The position numbers were made by a program, and so were the translations under genes. A stretch of DNA of 64,000 nucleotides from Bifidobacterium sp. ESL0763 (lineage in GTDB: Bacteria; Actinomycetota; Actinomycetes; Actinomycetales; Bifidobacteriaceae), in contig NZ_JAQTHW010000002.1 of NCBI RefSeq assembly GCF_029433395.1, positions 558,001-622,000 of the forward strand, in the 5' to 3' direction. This document shows positions 21,082 through 29,652 of this stretch, one piece after another. The notes beneath the pieces are model-generated. The model did no database searches, was not told where the DNA came from, and saw nothing but the letters and a program-made list of their open reading frames with translations. Numbering within the stretch: the first letter of the stretch is position 1; each line of letters starts with the position of its first letter.

Positions 21082-22428
21082 TCAGCTGTAGATGGAGTCC
21101 AGCGTCGCCTCGATGGCGGGGTAGCGCCTGACCCGGGGCCTGAAGACGGGGTGGCCGGCGGCGACGACCATCAGTGGATGCTCCAGAGTGCGCAGGTCGT
21201 CGACGGGGTTGCCGGCGAGCACCAGCAGGTCGGCGTATTTGCCGACCTCGATGGAGCCGGTGATGTCGCCGACGCCGATGATCTCGGCGGTGACCTGCGT
21301 GCCGGCGTGGAAGGCCTCGGCGGGGCTGAAGCCGCTGAATTTGCAGAGCAGGTCCATCTCGCGCCAGGTGGCGTACATCATCGAATAGGGCACGCCGGTG
21401 TCGGTGCCGACGCCGACCTTGATGCCGGCCTCGCGGGCGTCGCGCGCGGCCTCGACCACGCCTTTGGCGATCGGGATGGAATTGGCCAGCTGCACCTCGG
21501 TCATGTGCAGGGTCTCCTTGGAGAGGAACGTGGTCGGCAGGCCGGCCGAGAGGGTCGGCTCGATGGCGCTCCAGCCGCGCAGCGTGCGCGGGTTGTCGAG
21601 GAACATGCCGATTAGCTCGTCGTCCAGCGGGGCGCCGTGCTCGATGGTGTCCACGCCCGCCTTGAGCGCGTTGTAGACGCCCTGCCGGCTCTGCGCGTGG
21701 GCGGCGACGATGATGCCGGCCTCGTGCGCGGTCTCGCAGATCGCCCGCATCTGCTCGATGCTCATCTGCGGGGTGCCGGCCTCGCCGGGCACCTGCGAGT
21801 CCGTCACGCCTCCGGTGGCCGCGATCTTGATGGCTTCGACCCCATGGGCGATGTTGATCTGGGTGGTGCGGCGCGACTCCTCGGGGGTGGCGCCCTCCAG
21901 CGCCGAAAGCGGGGCGCCGTGCCCGTCGGGGATCGCCATCATCGGTCCGGCCGGGATGATGCGCGGGCCGGGAAGCAGGCCGTCCTTGATCTGGTCGCGC
22001 AGCCAGGTCAGCTCGTAGCCGATGTCGCCGACCGAGCGGGCGGTGGTCACCCCGGAGTTGAGCAGCGTCTCGACGTTGGACTTGCTGTTGAAGTACATGA
22101 ACACGCGGCCGGGCAGCGAACGCAGGATGCGCACCATGCGGCGCTGGCCCTGCGGGGTCTGGTGCTTGGGATTGCCGGGCAGGCCCTTCGAGTTGGTGTG
22201 GACGTGGCCGTTGATCATGCCCGGCGAGACGACCTTGCCGGTCGCGTCGAGACGGTGGTAGCCTTCCGGCACGGCCGTCGAGGCGCTGGGGCCCACCGCG
22301 GCGATCATGCCCAGCCCGTCGACGACGACGGTGGCGTCCGGTATGGTGCGTCCGTCCCTGTCGCCGGTGGCGATGGTGGCGTGTTCGATGGCGAACGGTT
22401 CGACGGTCGGATGGTATGGCGGTCTCAT
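21082..22428 (-). CDS. Amidohydrolase family protein, paralogue 1
   Basis: A metal-dependent hydrolase of 448 residues in the imidazolonepropionase/prolidase branch of the amidohydrolase superfamily. The metal-binding HxH is in MINGHVHTNS, the lysine that may be carboxylated is in EAIKIAATGG, further metal His residues lie in VAAHAQS and TIEHGA, and the catalytic Asp is in VGVGTDTG. The C-terminus carries the family's GSIEVGKYADLLVLAGNP. The substrate is unknown; peptide or N-acyl cleavage is typical of relatives. The start, ATG at 22428, follows AAGAGGAGA. A clear paralogue is encoded at 34849-36198. It is transcribed away from rarA. Confidence 0.88.
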   Translation of the reverse strand: MRPPYHPTVEPFAIEHATIATGDRDGRTIPDATVVVDGLGMIAAVGPSASTAVPEGYHRLDATGKVVSPGMINGHVHTNSKGLPGNPKHQTPQGQRRMVRILRSLPGRVFMYFNSKSNVETLLNSGVTTARSVGDIGYELTWLRDQIKDGLLPGPRIIPAGPMMAIPDGHGAPLSALEGATPEESRRTTQINIAHGVEAIKIAATGGVTDSQVPGEAGTPQMSIEQMRAICETAHEAGIIVAAHAQSRQGVYNALKAGVDTIEHGAPLDDELIGMFLDNPRTLRGWSAIEPTLSAGLPTTFLSKETLHMTEVQLANSIPIAKGVVEAARDAREAGIKVGVGTDTGVPYSMMYATWREMDLLCKFSGFSPAEAFHAGTQVTAEIIGVGDITGSIEVGKYADLLVLAGNPVDDLRTLEHPLMVVAAGHPVFRPRVRRYPAIEATLDSIYS

Positions 22429-22545
22429 GATGTCTCCTCTTCTCCTCTTCGTTGTGGCGTTGCCTCCGACTCTAGCGGTTCGCGCCGTGCCGTGCCCCCG
22501 GTATTCCGGCGTTTGGGCATTCCCGTTCGGCGATACGAATAACAT

Positions 22546-22559
22546 CGAACGGATGTTCG
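22546..22559. promoter_or_regulatory. LexA-type SOS box upstream of rarA
   Basis: CGAACGGATGTTCG fits the Gram-positive/actinobacterial LexA consensus CGAAC-N4-GTTCG exactly; the palindrome extends to TCGAAC-N4-GTTCGA at 22545-22560. It covers the expected -35 position of the rarA promoter, so LexA binding would block transcription. Confidence 0.75.
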
Positions 22560-22570
22560 AACGCCGTGGG

Positions 22571-22576
22571 TAGAAT
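22571..22576 (+). promoter_or_regulatory. -10 box of rarA, leaderless transcript
   Basis: TAGAAT ends 6 bases before the rarA ATG. GGGGG lies between but is too close to the ATG to serve well as a ribosome site. Confidence 0.55.
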
Positions 22577-22582
22577 GGGGGC

Positions 22583-23992
22583 ATGACCGATGATCTGTTC
22601 AGCGCCGCCGACGCGCCCGATGACGTCACCCGTCCGCTGGCCGTGCGCATGAGGCCCGCCACGCTCGACGAGGTGGTCGGCCAGGGGCAGGTGCTGGGCG
22701 CCGGCTCGCCCCTCAGACGCCTGGCCAACCCGGCCTCCAAGGGCTCGCTCACCGCGCCGAGCTCGATCATCCTCTTCGGCCCTCCCGGCGTGGGCAAGAC
22801 CACCCTGGCCTATATCGTCGCCCGCCAGTCCGGCCGCGAGTTCGAGGAGCTCTCCGCCGTCACCTCCGGCGTCAAGGACGTGCGTGCCGTGCTGCGGCGC
22901 GCCCACGAGCGGCTGGTCACCCAACGGCGCGAGACGGTGCTGTTCATCGACGAGGTGCACCGCTTCTCCAAGTCCCAGCAGGACGCCCTGCTGCCCAGCG
23001 TCGAGAACCGCGACGTCACCTTCATCGGCGCCACCACCGAGAACCCGAGCTTTTCGATCAACAAGCCGTTGCTCAGCCGCTCGGTGGTGGTCAAGCTCGA
23101 ATCCTTGGAACCCGACGACCTGAAGGCCCTGATCGAGCGCGCCATGGAAAGCGAGCATGGCCTGAAGGGCGAGGTGAGGGCCAGCGACGAGGCGGTCGCC
23201 GAGATCATCCGCATGGCCGGCGGCGACGGGCGCAAGACGCTGACGATCCTCGAGGCCGCGGCCGGAGCCGTCACCGGCGACAAGGCGCGGAAGAAGGGCG
23301 CGCGCAAGCCGGTCATCACCCCCGAGGTCGTCTCCTCGGTGATGGACACGGCCACCGTGCGCTACGACAAGGACGGCGACGACCACTACGACGTCGCCTC
23401 CGCCTTCATCAAGTCGATGCGCGGCAGCGATCCCGACGCCGCCCTGCACTACCTGGCCCGTATGCTGCGCGCGGGGGAGGACCCGCGCTTCATCGCCCGG
23501 CGCATCATGATCGCCTCCGCCGAGGAGGTGGGCATGGCCGCCCCGCAGATCCTCCAGGTCACCGTCGCCGCCGCCCAGGCCGTGGCCATGGTCGGCATGC
23601 CCGAGGCGCGCATCATCCTCTCCGAGGCCGTGATCGCCGTGGCGACCGCGCCCAAGTCCAACGCCAGCTACAACGCCATCAACCAGGCGCTCGCCGACGT
23701 CGACGCCGGCATGATCGGCCAGGTGCCGCTCTGGCTGCGCAACGCGCCCACCAAGCTCATGAAGCAGTGGGGCAACAAGGAGGGCTATGTCTACGCACAC
23801 GACGCCCCCGGCGCCGTCGCCGCCCAGCAGTACATGCCCGACGAGCTCAAGGGGCGTGAGTACTACCATCCCAACGACCGTGGCTACGAGCGTGAGGTGG
23901 GCCCCAGGCTCGAGCGGATCAGGGCGATCCTGCATAAGGGCCAGGCCAAAGGCCCGCACGATGCCGATGACGGCCAGGGCGGCGGCAAGTAG
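22583..23992 (+). CDS. rarA: Replication-associated recombination protein A (RarA/MgsA)
   Basis: An AAA+ ATPase of 469 residues related to clamp loaders, acting at stalled replication forks. Walker A is GPPGVGKT (from residue 66), Walker B is LFIDEVHRFSKSQQD, sensor 1 is FIGATTENPSF, and the C-terminal tetramerisation domain includes KSMRGSDPDAALHYLARML and the conserved YHPNDRGYE region. Length is normal (E. coli 447). A perfect LexA-type box overlaps its promoter, so it probably belongs to the DNA-damage regulon here. Translation likely starts from a leaderless mRNA. Confidence 0.95.
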   Translation: MTDDLFSAADAPDDVTRPLAVRMRPATLDEVVGQGQVLGAGSPLRRLANPASKGSLTAPSSIILFGPPGVGKTTLAYIVARQSGREFEELSAVTSGVKDVRAVLRRAHERLVTQRRETVLFIDEVHRFSKSQQDALLPSVENRDVTFIGATTENPSFSINKPLLSRSVVVKLESLEPDDLKALIERAMESEHGLKGEVRASDEAVAEIIRMAGGDGRKTLTILEAAAGAVTGDKARKKGARKPVITPEVVSSVMDTATVRYDKDGDDHYDVASAFIKSMRGSDPDAALHYLARMLRAGEDPRFIARRIMIASAEEVGMAAPQILQVTVAAAQAVAMVGMPEARIILSEAVIAVATAPKSNASYNAINQALADVDAGMIGQVPLWLRNAPTKLMKQWGNKEGYVYAHDAPGAVAAQQYMPDELKGREYYHPNDRGYEREVGPRLERIRAILHKGQAKGPHDADDGQGGGK

Positions 23993-24026
23993 CCGCCGCG
24001 TCTTTGCCGCCCTGTAATTCAAGAGC

Positions 24027-24032
24027 TACAAT
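24027..24032 (+). promoter_or_regulatory. -10 box of the mtrA-mtrB-lpqB operon
   Basis: TACAAT lies 72 bases before the mtrA ATG. No clear -35 hexamer is visible. Confidence 0.45.
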
Positions 24033-24104
24033 GGTGGCACAACCGTCCGAACCCGGCGCATGGATGCCCGCAGGACGGCCGAAGACAAGGAGGTCACGGC
24101 GAGC

Positions 24105-24914
24105 ATGCATAGCGGTTCATGCAAGAAGCGGGTGATACTCATCGTGGACGACGACCAGGCGCTGGCCGAGATGCTGTCCATCATCCTCGAGGACCACGGT
24201 TTCGGCACCGTCATCTGCCTGGACGGCGCGCGCGCCGTCGACATGTTCCCCACCCTGAAGCCCGACCTCATCCTCCTGGACGTCATGCTGCCGGGCAGGA
24301 ACGGCATCGACGTGGCCAAGACCATCCGCCAGAGCTCCGGGGTGCCCATCATCATGCTGACCGCCAAGACCGACACCGTCGACGTGGTGGCCGGTCTCGA
24401 GGCGGGCGCCGACGACTACGTGACCAAGCCGTTCAACACCTCCGAGCTGCTGGCCCGCATCGCCGCGAGGCTGCGCGGCTTCGGAGCCAGGGGCATGGCC
24501 GGCGGCGTGGGCGCCTCCGACACCTCGAACCGCCTGCACTGCGGCTCCATCGTCATCGACCGCGACGGGCACACCGCCACCAAGGACGGCGCCGACCTGG
24601 GACTCACGCCGGTGGAGTTCGACCTGTGCTTCGTGCTGGCCGCCAACGAGGGCAAGGCCATCAGCCGCGAGGACCTGCTGCGCACGGTGTGGGGCTACGA
24701 GAACTCCGGCGACACCAGGCTGGTCAACGTGCACATCCAGAGGCTGCGCGCCAAGGTGGAATCGAACGTCGACCATCCGCGCATCATCCGCACCGTGCGC
24801 GGCATCGGCTACCGCTTCGTCTCCGATGACGATGACGACGCCGACCAGCCCGACCGGTCCGGCGTGCCCGCGCGGGCCGCGAATCCCGACAGTTCCACGA
24901 AAACCGGCGAGTAA
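24105..24914 (+). CDS. mtrA: MtrA-like response regulator
   Basis: An OmpR-type response regulator of 269 residues. The receiver domain (residues 8-125) has the acidic pair in VDDDQ, the phosphorylated Asp59 in LILLDVMLPG, Thr in MLTAKT and Lys in VTKPFN. The C-terminal winged helix (about 145-245) includes LTPVEFDL, EDLLRTVWGYE and VNVHIQRLRAKVE. Its neighbours mtrB and lpqB are the conserved actinobacterial set that controls cell-wall and cell-division genes, which supports the MtrA assignment. I chose the ATG at 24105, which follows AAGGAGGTC with good spacing, over the ATG at 24060. A polar tail of about 25 residues ends the protein. Confidence 0.92.
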   Translation: MHSGSCKKRVILIVDDDQALAEMLSIILEDHGFGTVICLDGARAVDMFPTLKPDLILLDVMLPGRNGIDVAKTIRQSSGVPIIMLTAKTDTVDVVAGLEAGADDYVTKPFNTSELLARIAARLRGFGARGMAGGVGASDTSNRLHCGSIVIDRDGHTATKDGADLGLTPVEFDLCFVLAANEGKAISREDLLRTVWGYENSGDTRLVNVHIQRLRAKVESNVDHPRIIRTVRGIGYRFVSDDDDDADQPDRSGVPARAANPDSSTKTGE

Positions 24915-24920
24915 CGCATA

Positions 24921-26588
24921 ATGGCCAGGAGGGAAAGGCACGTCGGGGGCTGGGCCAGCCGTCTGCGCTTCGAGGTGCTGCACTCCCTGCAGGCCCACGT
25001 CGTCGTCTTCGGCGTGGTCGTCTCGCTGCTGGTCGCCGCGATCTTCTCGATGGTCTCCCTGCTCTGGGTGCGTTCCTCGCTGTTCGAACAGGTGCGGGGC
25101 GACAGCCGCAACGACTTCTCCAACCAGGTCACCCGCGTGCGCTCCACCCTCAACTCCGCCGACGTCTCGGACGCCGCGCAATACCAGCAGCTGGTCAACG
25201 AGACCGCCTCCTCGATCCAGAACGACGGCGCCACCAACCTGCTCGGCGTCTACGTCTTCAGCCACACCGTCTCGGGCGACGAGATCACCCCGGTCTCCAC
25301 CTCGCCCGCCTACACCTCGCTGGTCGGCGACGACATCCGCGCCAAGGTCCTCGACGACGACGGCAACAACGTCTACTACCAGCCGGTGCGCATCCCCGGC
25401 TCCGGCGGCCGTCACGGGCCCGGCGCGATCCTGGGCACCCGGTTGCAGTTCGGCTCCATGGGCGACCTGGAGCTCTTCTCGCTCTATTCCTACGGCGCCG
25501 AGGAACGCTCGCTGACCCGCATCCAGCTGAGCCTGCTGGGCATCTGCCTGATGCTCAGCGCCCTGGTGGGCATCCTGGTCTGGTTCTTCCTGCGCCGCAT
25601 CGTCATGCCGGTCAAGCGAGTGGCCGACGCGGCCGAGTCGATGGCCGAGGGCGACCTCGACGCGCGCGTGCGCATCGACCGCAAGGACGAGATCGGGGTG
25701 CTGCAACGCTCCTTCGACGAGATGGCCATCTCGCTGGGCCAGAAGATCGACGAGCTCGAGCACGCCGGCCAGGCCCAGCGCCGCTTCGTCTCCGACGTGA
25801 GCCACGAGCTGCGCACGCCGATCACCACCATGCGCATGGCCTCGGACCTGCTGGTGGAGCGCAAAGGCGATTTCAATCCCTCCACCCGCCGCACCGTCGA
25901 GCTGCTTTCCGGCCAGATCGGCCGCTTCCAGAAGATGCTCGACGACCTGCTGCTCATCTCGCGCTACGACGCCGGCAAGCTCACCCTCGACCTGGTGGAG
26001 ACCGACCTGCGCGAGCCGGTCCGGTCGGCCGTCGAGCAGGTGCGTGCGATCGCCGAGGCCAACGACACGCCGCTGCGCCTCGACCTGCCGGCCACGCGCT
26101 GCCTGGCGAAGGTCGACGCCCGGCGCATCGTGCGCATCGTGCGCAACCTGCTCACCGACTCCATCGATTTCTCGCTGCACCGTCCAATCGAGATACGCCT
26201 GGCCGTCAACGCCCGGGCCGCGGCGATCGGCGTGCGCGACCATGGCACCGGGATGGGCGTCGACCAGCTGCCCCATATCTTCGAGAGGTTCTGGAGGGGT
26301 GACTCCTCGCGTTCGCGCACCACCGGCGGCTCCGGACTCGGCCTTTCCATCGCGCTGGCCGACGCCAAGGTGCATCACGGCGATATCCACGTGCGCTCCA
26401 AGCCGGGCGAGGGCACCTGGTTCCTGGTGGTCCTGCCGCTGGACCCCGACCAGCCACCGCTGCACGACGACGAGCCACCCATCGCCTTTTGCGGCGCGCC
26501 CGACAGCTTCGAGACCACCGGCGGCTTCGGCGCCACGCAGGCCCCGGCCGGCGGCAAGGCGCCGACGCCAAGGGGGCGGTCGCGATGA
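24921..26588 (+). CDS. mtrB: MtrB-like sensor histidine kinase
   Basis: A membrane sensor kinase of 555 residues. The first membrane segment is at about residues 25-48 and the second near 200-225, with an extracytoplasmic sensor region between. A HAMP linker follows (MPVKRVADAAESMAEGDLD). The HisKA box VSHELRTPITTM has its phosphorylated His at residue 295, and the ATPase domain shows NLLTDSIDF, DHGTGMG and GGSGLGLSIA. The N box has Ser where Glu or Asn is common. It phosphorylates the MtrA regulator encoded 6 bases upstream. Its stop overlaps the lpqB start (ATGA), so the three proteins are produced in a coupled way. Confidence 0.92.
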   Translation: MARRERHVGGWASRLRFEVLHSLQAHVVVFGVVVSLLVAAIFSMVSLLWVRSSLFEQVRGDSRNDFSNQVTRVRSTLNSADVSDAAQYQQLVNETASSIQNDGATNLLGVYVFSHTVSGDEITPVSTSPAYTSLVGDDIRAKVLDDDGNNVYYQPVRIPGSGGRHGPGAILGTRLQFGSMGDLELFSLYSYGAEERSLTRIQLSLLGICLMLSALVGILVWFFLRRIVMPVKRVADAAESMAEGDLDARVRIDRKDEIGVLQRSFDEMAISLGQKIDELEHAGQAQRRFVSDVSHELRTPITTMRMASDLLVERKGDFNPSTRRTVELLSGQIGRFQKMLDDLLLISRYDAGKLTLDLVETDLREPVRSAVEQVRAIAEANDTPLRLDLPATRCLAKVDARRIVRIVRNLLTDSIDFSLHRPIEIRLAVNARAAAIGVRDHGTGMGVDQLPHIFERFWRGDSSRSRTTGGSGLGLSIALADAKVHHGDIHVRSKPGEGTWFLVVLPLDPDQPPLHDDEPPIAFCGAPDSFETTGGFGATQAPAGGKAPTPRGRSR

Positions 26589-28330
26589 GGCATAGCCATG
26601 GCATGCGCGGGCCGGTGCGCCTGGCGTTCGCCGTCCTCACGGCGCTCGCGCTCGTCGCGCTGCCCTCGGGATGCTCCAACCCCATGGGATTCCCGGAAAG
26701 CGGTGCGGTGCAGCGCCTTCCGGCCGCCGAGCCGCGCTCGAAACGCGTGTTCACCAACCCGCGCGGGCCCAAGGACGGCGACCAGCCGGAACAGATTGTC
26801 AAGGGCTTCCTCGACGCGATGCCCGCCGGTGTGCAGAGCGACGGCTTCCATGTCGCCCGAAGCTTCCTGACCGGCACGGCGGCCCGCGGCTGGGACGGCG
26901 ACTCCACCTTCCTCATCGCGCTGTCGGCGCCGAAACTGGTGCGTAGCGTCCTGCCGCAGGACGGGGGAGAGGACTCCTCCTCCACGGCATGCGACGTGCA
27001 GGCTGACGTGCGCCTGAAGGGCCAGCTCGACGCGGGCGGCCAATACACCGCCGCCGAATCCGGCACCGTGCGCTCGCTGACCTTCTCCCTGCGGCGCTCC
27101 AAGGGACGTTGGCGCATCGACAGGGCGCCGGACGTGGTGGTCGTGCTCGACGCCGATGTCGACCAGGTCTTCCGCCAGGTCACCCTCTACCGCGCCGACG
27201 CGGCCTCGCGCGTGCTCATCCCCGACGTGCGGTGGCTCGCCTGGCGCGACTGGCGCGTGCTGGCGGTCAGGGAGCTGCTCGCCGGCGCTCCGAAATGGCT
27301 AGGCGAGGCGGCCCGCAACGCCAACACGCATGCGGCCAGGCTCGCGGTCAACGCCATCCCCATCGTCAACGACAAGGTGCAGATCAGGCTGGGTGACGCC
27401 TTCGAGCAGCTGCCGGACGCCGACAAGGCCATGTTGGTGCGCGAGATCAGGCTCACGCTCGGCGACGGCGACGCCGACTATGACATGGAGGTCACCGCCT
27501 CCTCGCGCCACGACTACTCGCACGCCGACGCGGGGCTGTCCATCGCCACCGCCCCCGCCTCGCCGCCCGTCTATTCGCTCAGCGCCGGCAACATCGTCTC
27601 GCTCGACTCCTCGGCGCCCCTGCGCGTGGGCGTGGTGCGGGACTCGGCGACGGCCCGCGGCTTCGTCTTCGGGCCGAACGGGGGAGCGCTGCTGGCGGCC
27701 GATTCCACCGCCGAGTGCCTGCGGTCCAACGGCTCGGCGTGCGGCCCGATGTTCGCCGGGGCCCGGCTGCGCCAGATCGCCGGCGGGGCCAGGAACGAGG
27801 TCTGGGCGCTGGGCGAGGACGGACACACGCTGATGGTCCAGGACGGCGGCTCCGTGCAGACGCTGGCCATCCCGTGGCTCGGCTCGGCCGGCGTGGCGGG
27901 CATCGCCGTCTCGCCGGACGGCTCGCGCTTGGCCCTGGCCGTGCAGTCCGGCCCGCTCACCGGCGTGGTGATGACCGGCATCGTGCGCAACCAGGCCGGC
28001 GCGCCCCAACGTCTGGGCGGGGTGGCCGCGCGCGTCTCGGCGCGCTACGGGGTCACCATGCTCACCTTCTACAACGACACCACGCTGGTCTACGTCGTCC
28101 CCGGTTCCTCCGGCGTCGCCGCGCAGGCGTTCCGGCAGATCGGGCCTGGCCCGGAGCAGGTGCAGCGGCTGCCCGGCGAGGAGGTGCGCGCCATCACCAA
28201 CGGGCGCATCAACGACGCCCCGAGGCTCGCGGCCATCAACTCGCACGGCGTGGTCCACTCGGATTCCGGGGCGCTCGACGGCTCGTGGTCCATCGTCGAC
28301 ATGCAGTCCACGGTGGTCTCGCAGCGCTGA
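26585..28330 (+). CDS. lpqB: LpqB lipoprotein, MtrAB accessory protein
   Basis: A lipoprotein of 581 residues in the LpqB family. The signal ends in the lipobox LPSGC, with the acylated Cys at residue 30. A GerMN-like domain follows (about residues 200-320, with VRELLAGAPKWLGEA), then a C-terminal beta-propeller-like domain (about 330-560). In mycobacteria LpqB interacts with the extracellular part of MtrB and modulates MtrA phosphorylation; the same role is inferred here from the operon. The ATG at 26585 shares 4 bases with the mtrB stop. No clear terminator follows. Confidence 0.92.
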   Translation: MRHSHGMRGPVRLAFAVLTALALVALPSGCSNPMGFPESGAVQRLPAAEPRSKRVFTNPRGPKDGDQPEQIVKGFLDAMPAGVQSDGFHVARSFLTGTAARGWDGDSTFLIALSAPKLVRSVLPQDGGEDSSSTACDVQADVRLKGQLDAGGQYTAAESGTVRSLTFSLRRSKGRWRIDRAPDVVVVLDADVDQVFRQVTLYRADAASRVLIPDVRWLAWRDWRVLAVRELLAGAPKWLGEAARNANTHAARLAVNAIPIVNDKVQIRLGDAFEQLPDADKAMLVREIRLTLGDGDADYDMEVTASSRHDYSHADAGLSIATAPASPPVYSLSAGNIVSLDSSAPLRVGVVRDSATARGFVFGPNGGALLAADSTAECLRSNGSACGPMFAGARLRQIAGGARNEVWALGEDGHTLMVQDGGSVQTLAIPWLGSAGVAGIAVSPDGSRLALAVQSGPLTGVVMTGIVRNQAGAPQRLGGVAARVSARYGVTMLTFYNDTTLVYVVPGSSGVAAQAFRQIGPGPEQVQRLPGEEVRAITNGRINDAPRLAAINSHGVVHSDSGALDGSWSIVDMQSTVVSQR

Positions 28331-28451
28331 GCGGCCACGCCCGCCGATTATCGGAAACGGGTAGACAAGATGCCGGAATTCGCCATCGTTTGCCCTGTTT
28401 TGTGGGGTGTCTCATAAAAAGTTATCGAATTGTTATCATTTCTCGATGCGA

Positions 28452-28465
28452 TGTTAGCGCGAACA
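28452..28465. promoter_or_regulatory. LacI-family operator candidate upstream of fruE
   Basis: TGTTAGCGCGAACA has the central GCGC and TGTT/AACA ends of LacI-family operators; only one symmetric pair breaks the palindrome. It lies 74 bases before the fruE ATG in an AT-rich stretch. The regulator gene is not in the window. Confidence 0.55.
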
Positions 28466-28538
28466 ATTCATAATGGAAGTGTCAGTAAACAACGGTGGGA
28501 GCAATGAACGGCTCTTACGTACTCGAAGAGGAGTTGAT

Positions 28539-29528
28539 ATGAAGAATATGTGGAAAAAGGGTCTGGCCATGCTGACGGCCGCGACCGCACTGGTCGGCAT
28601 GGCCGCCTGCGGTTCGTCCAACGGTGGGTCCAGCAGTTCCAAGAGCGGCAAGAAGACCGTGGGCTTCGTGGCCGTCGGCCCCGAGGGCGGCTTCCGTACC
28701 GCCAACGAGAACGACGTCAAGAAGGCCTTCAAGGCCGCCGGCTTCGATCTGATCTATTCTCCTACCCAGAACAACGACCAGCAGAAGCAGATCCAGGCGT
28801 TCAGCAAGTTCGTCAATGACGGCGTCGACGCCATCGTGCTGTCCGCCACCGAGGATTCCGGCTGGGATGACTCGCTGAAGAAGGCCGCCGAGGCCGAGAT
28901 CCCGGTCTTCACCGTCGACCGCAACATCGATGTCAAGGACGCGAAGGCCAAGAGCGCCATCGCCTCCCACATCGGGCCCTCCAACGAGTGGGCCGGCCAG
29001 CAGGCCGCGGAGTTCATGAACAAGAACTTCCCCGATGGGGCCAACGGCTTCATCCTGCAGGGCCCCGCAGGCCTCTCCGTGGTCAAGGACCGCGAGACCG
29101 GCTGGAGCGCCAAGGCCAACAAGAACATCAACGTCCTCGAGAAGCAGTCCGCCAACTGGTCCACCGATGAGGGCAAGACCGTGACCGCCGGCCTGCTCGA
29201 CAAGTACAAGGCCAAGGACCCGCAGTTCATCTTCGCCGAGAACGACGAGATGGGCCTGGGCGCCGCGCAGGCAGTTGACGCCGCCGGCCTCAAGGGCAAG
29301 GTGAAGATCGTCACCATCGACGGCACCAAGCCCGGTCTGCAGGCCGTCGTCGACGGTGACCTCTCCGAGGACATCGAGTACAACCCGATCTTCGGCAAGG
29401 AGACCGCCAAGGCCGTCAAGGACAAGCTGGACGGCAAGAACGTCCAGAAGAACATCGTCATCGATTCGAAGGTCTTCGATCCCACGGCCGCCAAGCAGGC
29501 TCTTGACGCCGGGACCCGTGTGTACTGA
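28539..29528 (+). CDS. fruE: Fructose ABC transporter, binding lipoprotein
   Basis: A periplasmic-binding-protein-like lipoprotein of 329 residues (PBP type 1, ribose/xylose/galactofuranose group). The lipobox is MAAC with Cys24, followed by a Ser/Gly linker. Conserved features include NNDQQKQIQAFSKFVNDGVDAIVLSA, VDRNI and NDEMGLGAAQA. Gene order and sequence match the fruEKFG system of Bifidobacterium longum, which imports fructose and some related sugars. I used the ATG at 28539, preceded by GAGGAG. A LacI-type operator upstream suggests sugar induction. A long hairpin separates it from fruK and may keep the binding protein in excess. Confidence 0.93.
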   Translation: MKNMWKKGLAMLTAATALVGMAACGSSNGGSSSSKSGKKTVGFVAVGPEGGFRTANENDVKKAFKAAGFDLIYSPTQNNDQQKQIQAFSKFVNDGVDAIVLSATEDSGWDDSLKKAAEAEIPVFTVDRNIDVKDAKAKSAIASHIGPSNEWAGQQAAEFMNKNFPDGANGFILQGPAGLSVVKDRETGWSAKANKNINVLEKQSANWSTDEGKTVTAGLLDKYKAKDPQFIFAENDEMGLGAAQAVDAAGLKGKVKIVTIDGTKPGLQAVVDGDLSEDIEYNPIFGKETAKAVKDKLDGKNVQKNIVIDSKVFDPTAAKQALDAGTRVY

Positions 29529-29554
29529 TCGATTCGGTCTCTGATTGACGCTAC

Positions 29555-29610
29555 GAGGAGCATGGACGGTGTGCAGGTGGATACCCATCACCATGGCGTC
29601 CATGCTCTTC
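29555..29610 (+). promoter_or_regulatory. Intercistronic hairpin between fruE and fruK
   Basis: A 14-base arm (GAGGAGCATGGACG) pairs with CGTCCATGCTCTTC, with one wobble or mismatch and further pairing inside the loop. No T-run follows, so it more likely protects the fruE 3' end or causes partial termination than ends the operon. Confidence 0.6.
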
Positions 29611-29652
29611 TCATGCTCTGATAACCATTTACATTTTCTGTAAGGCAAAAAC

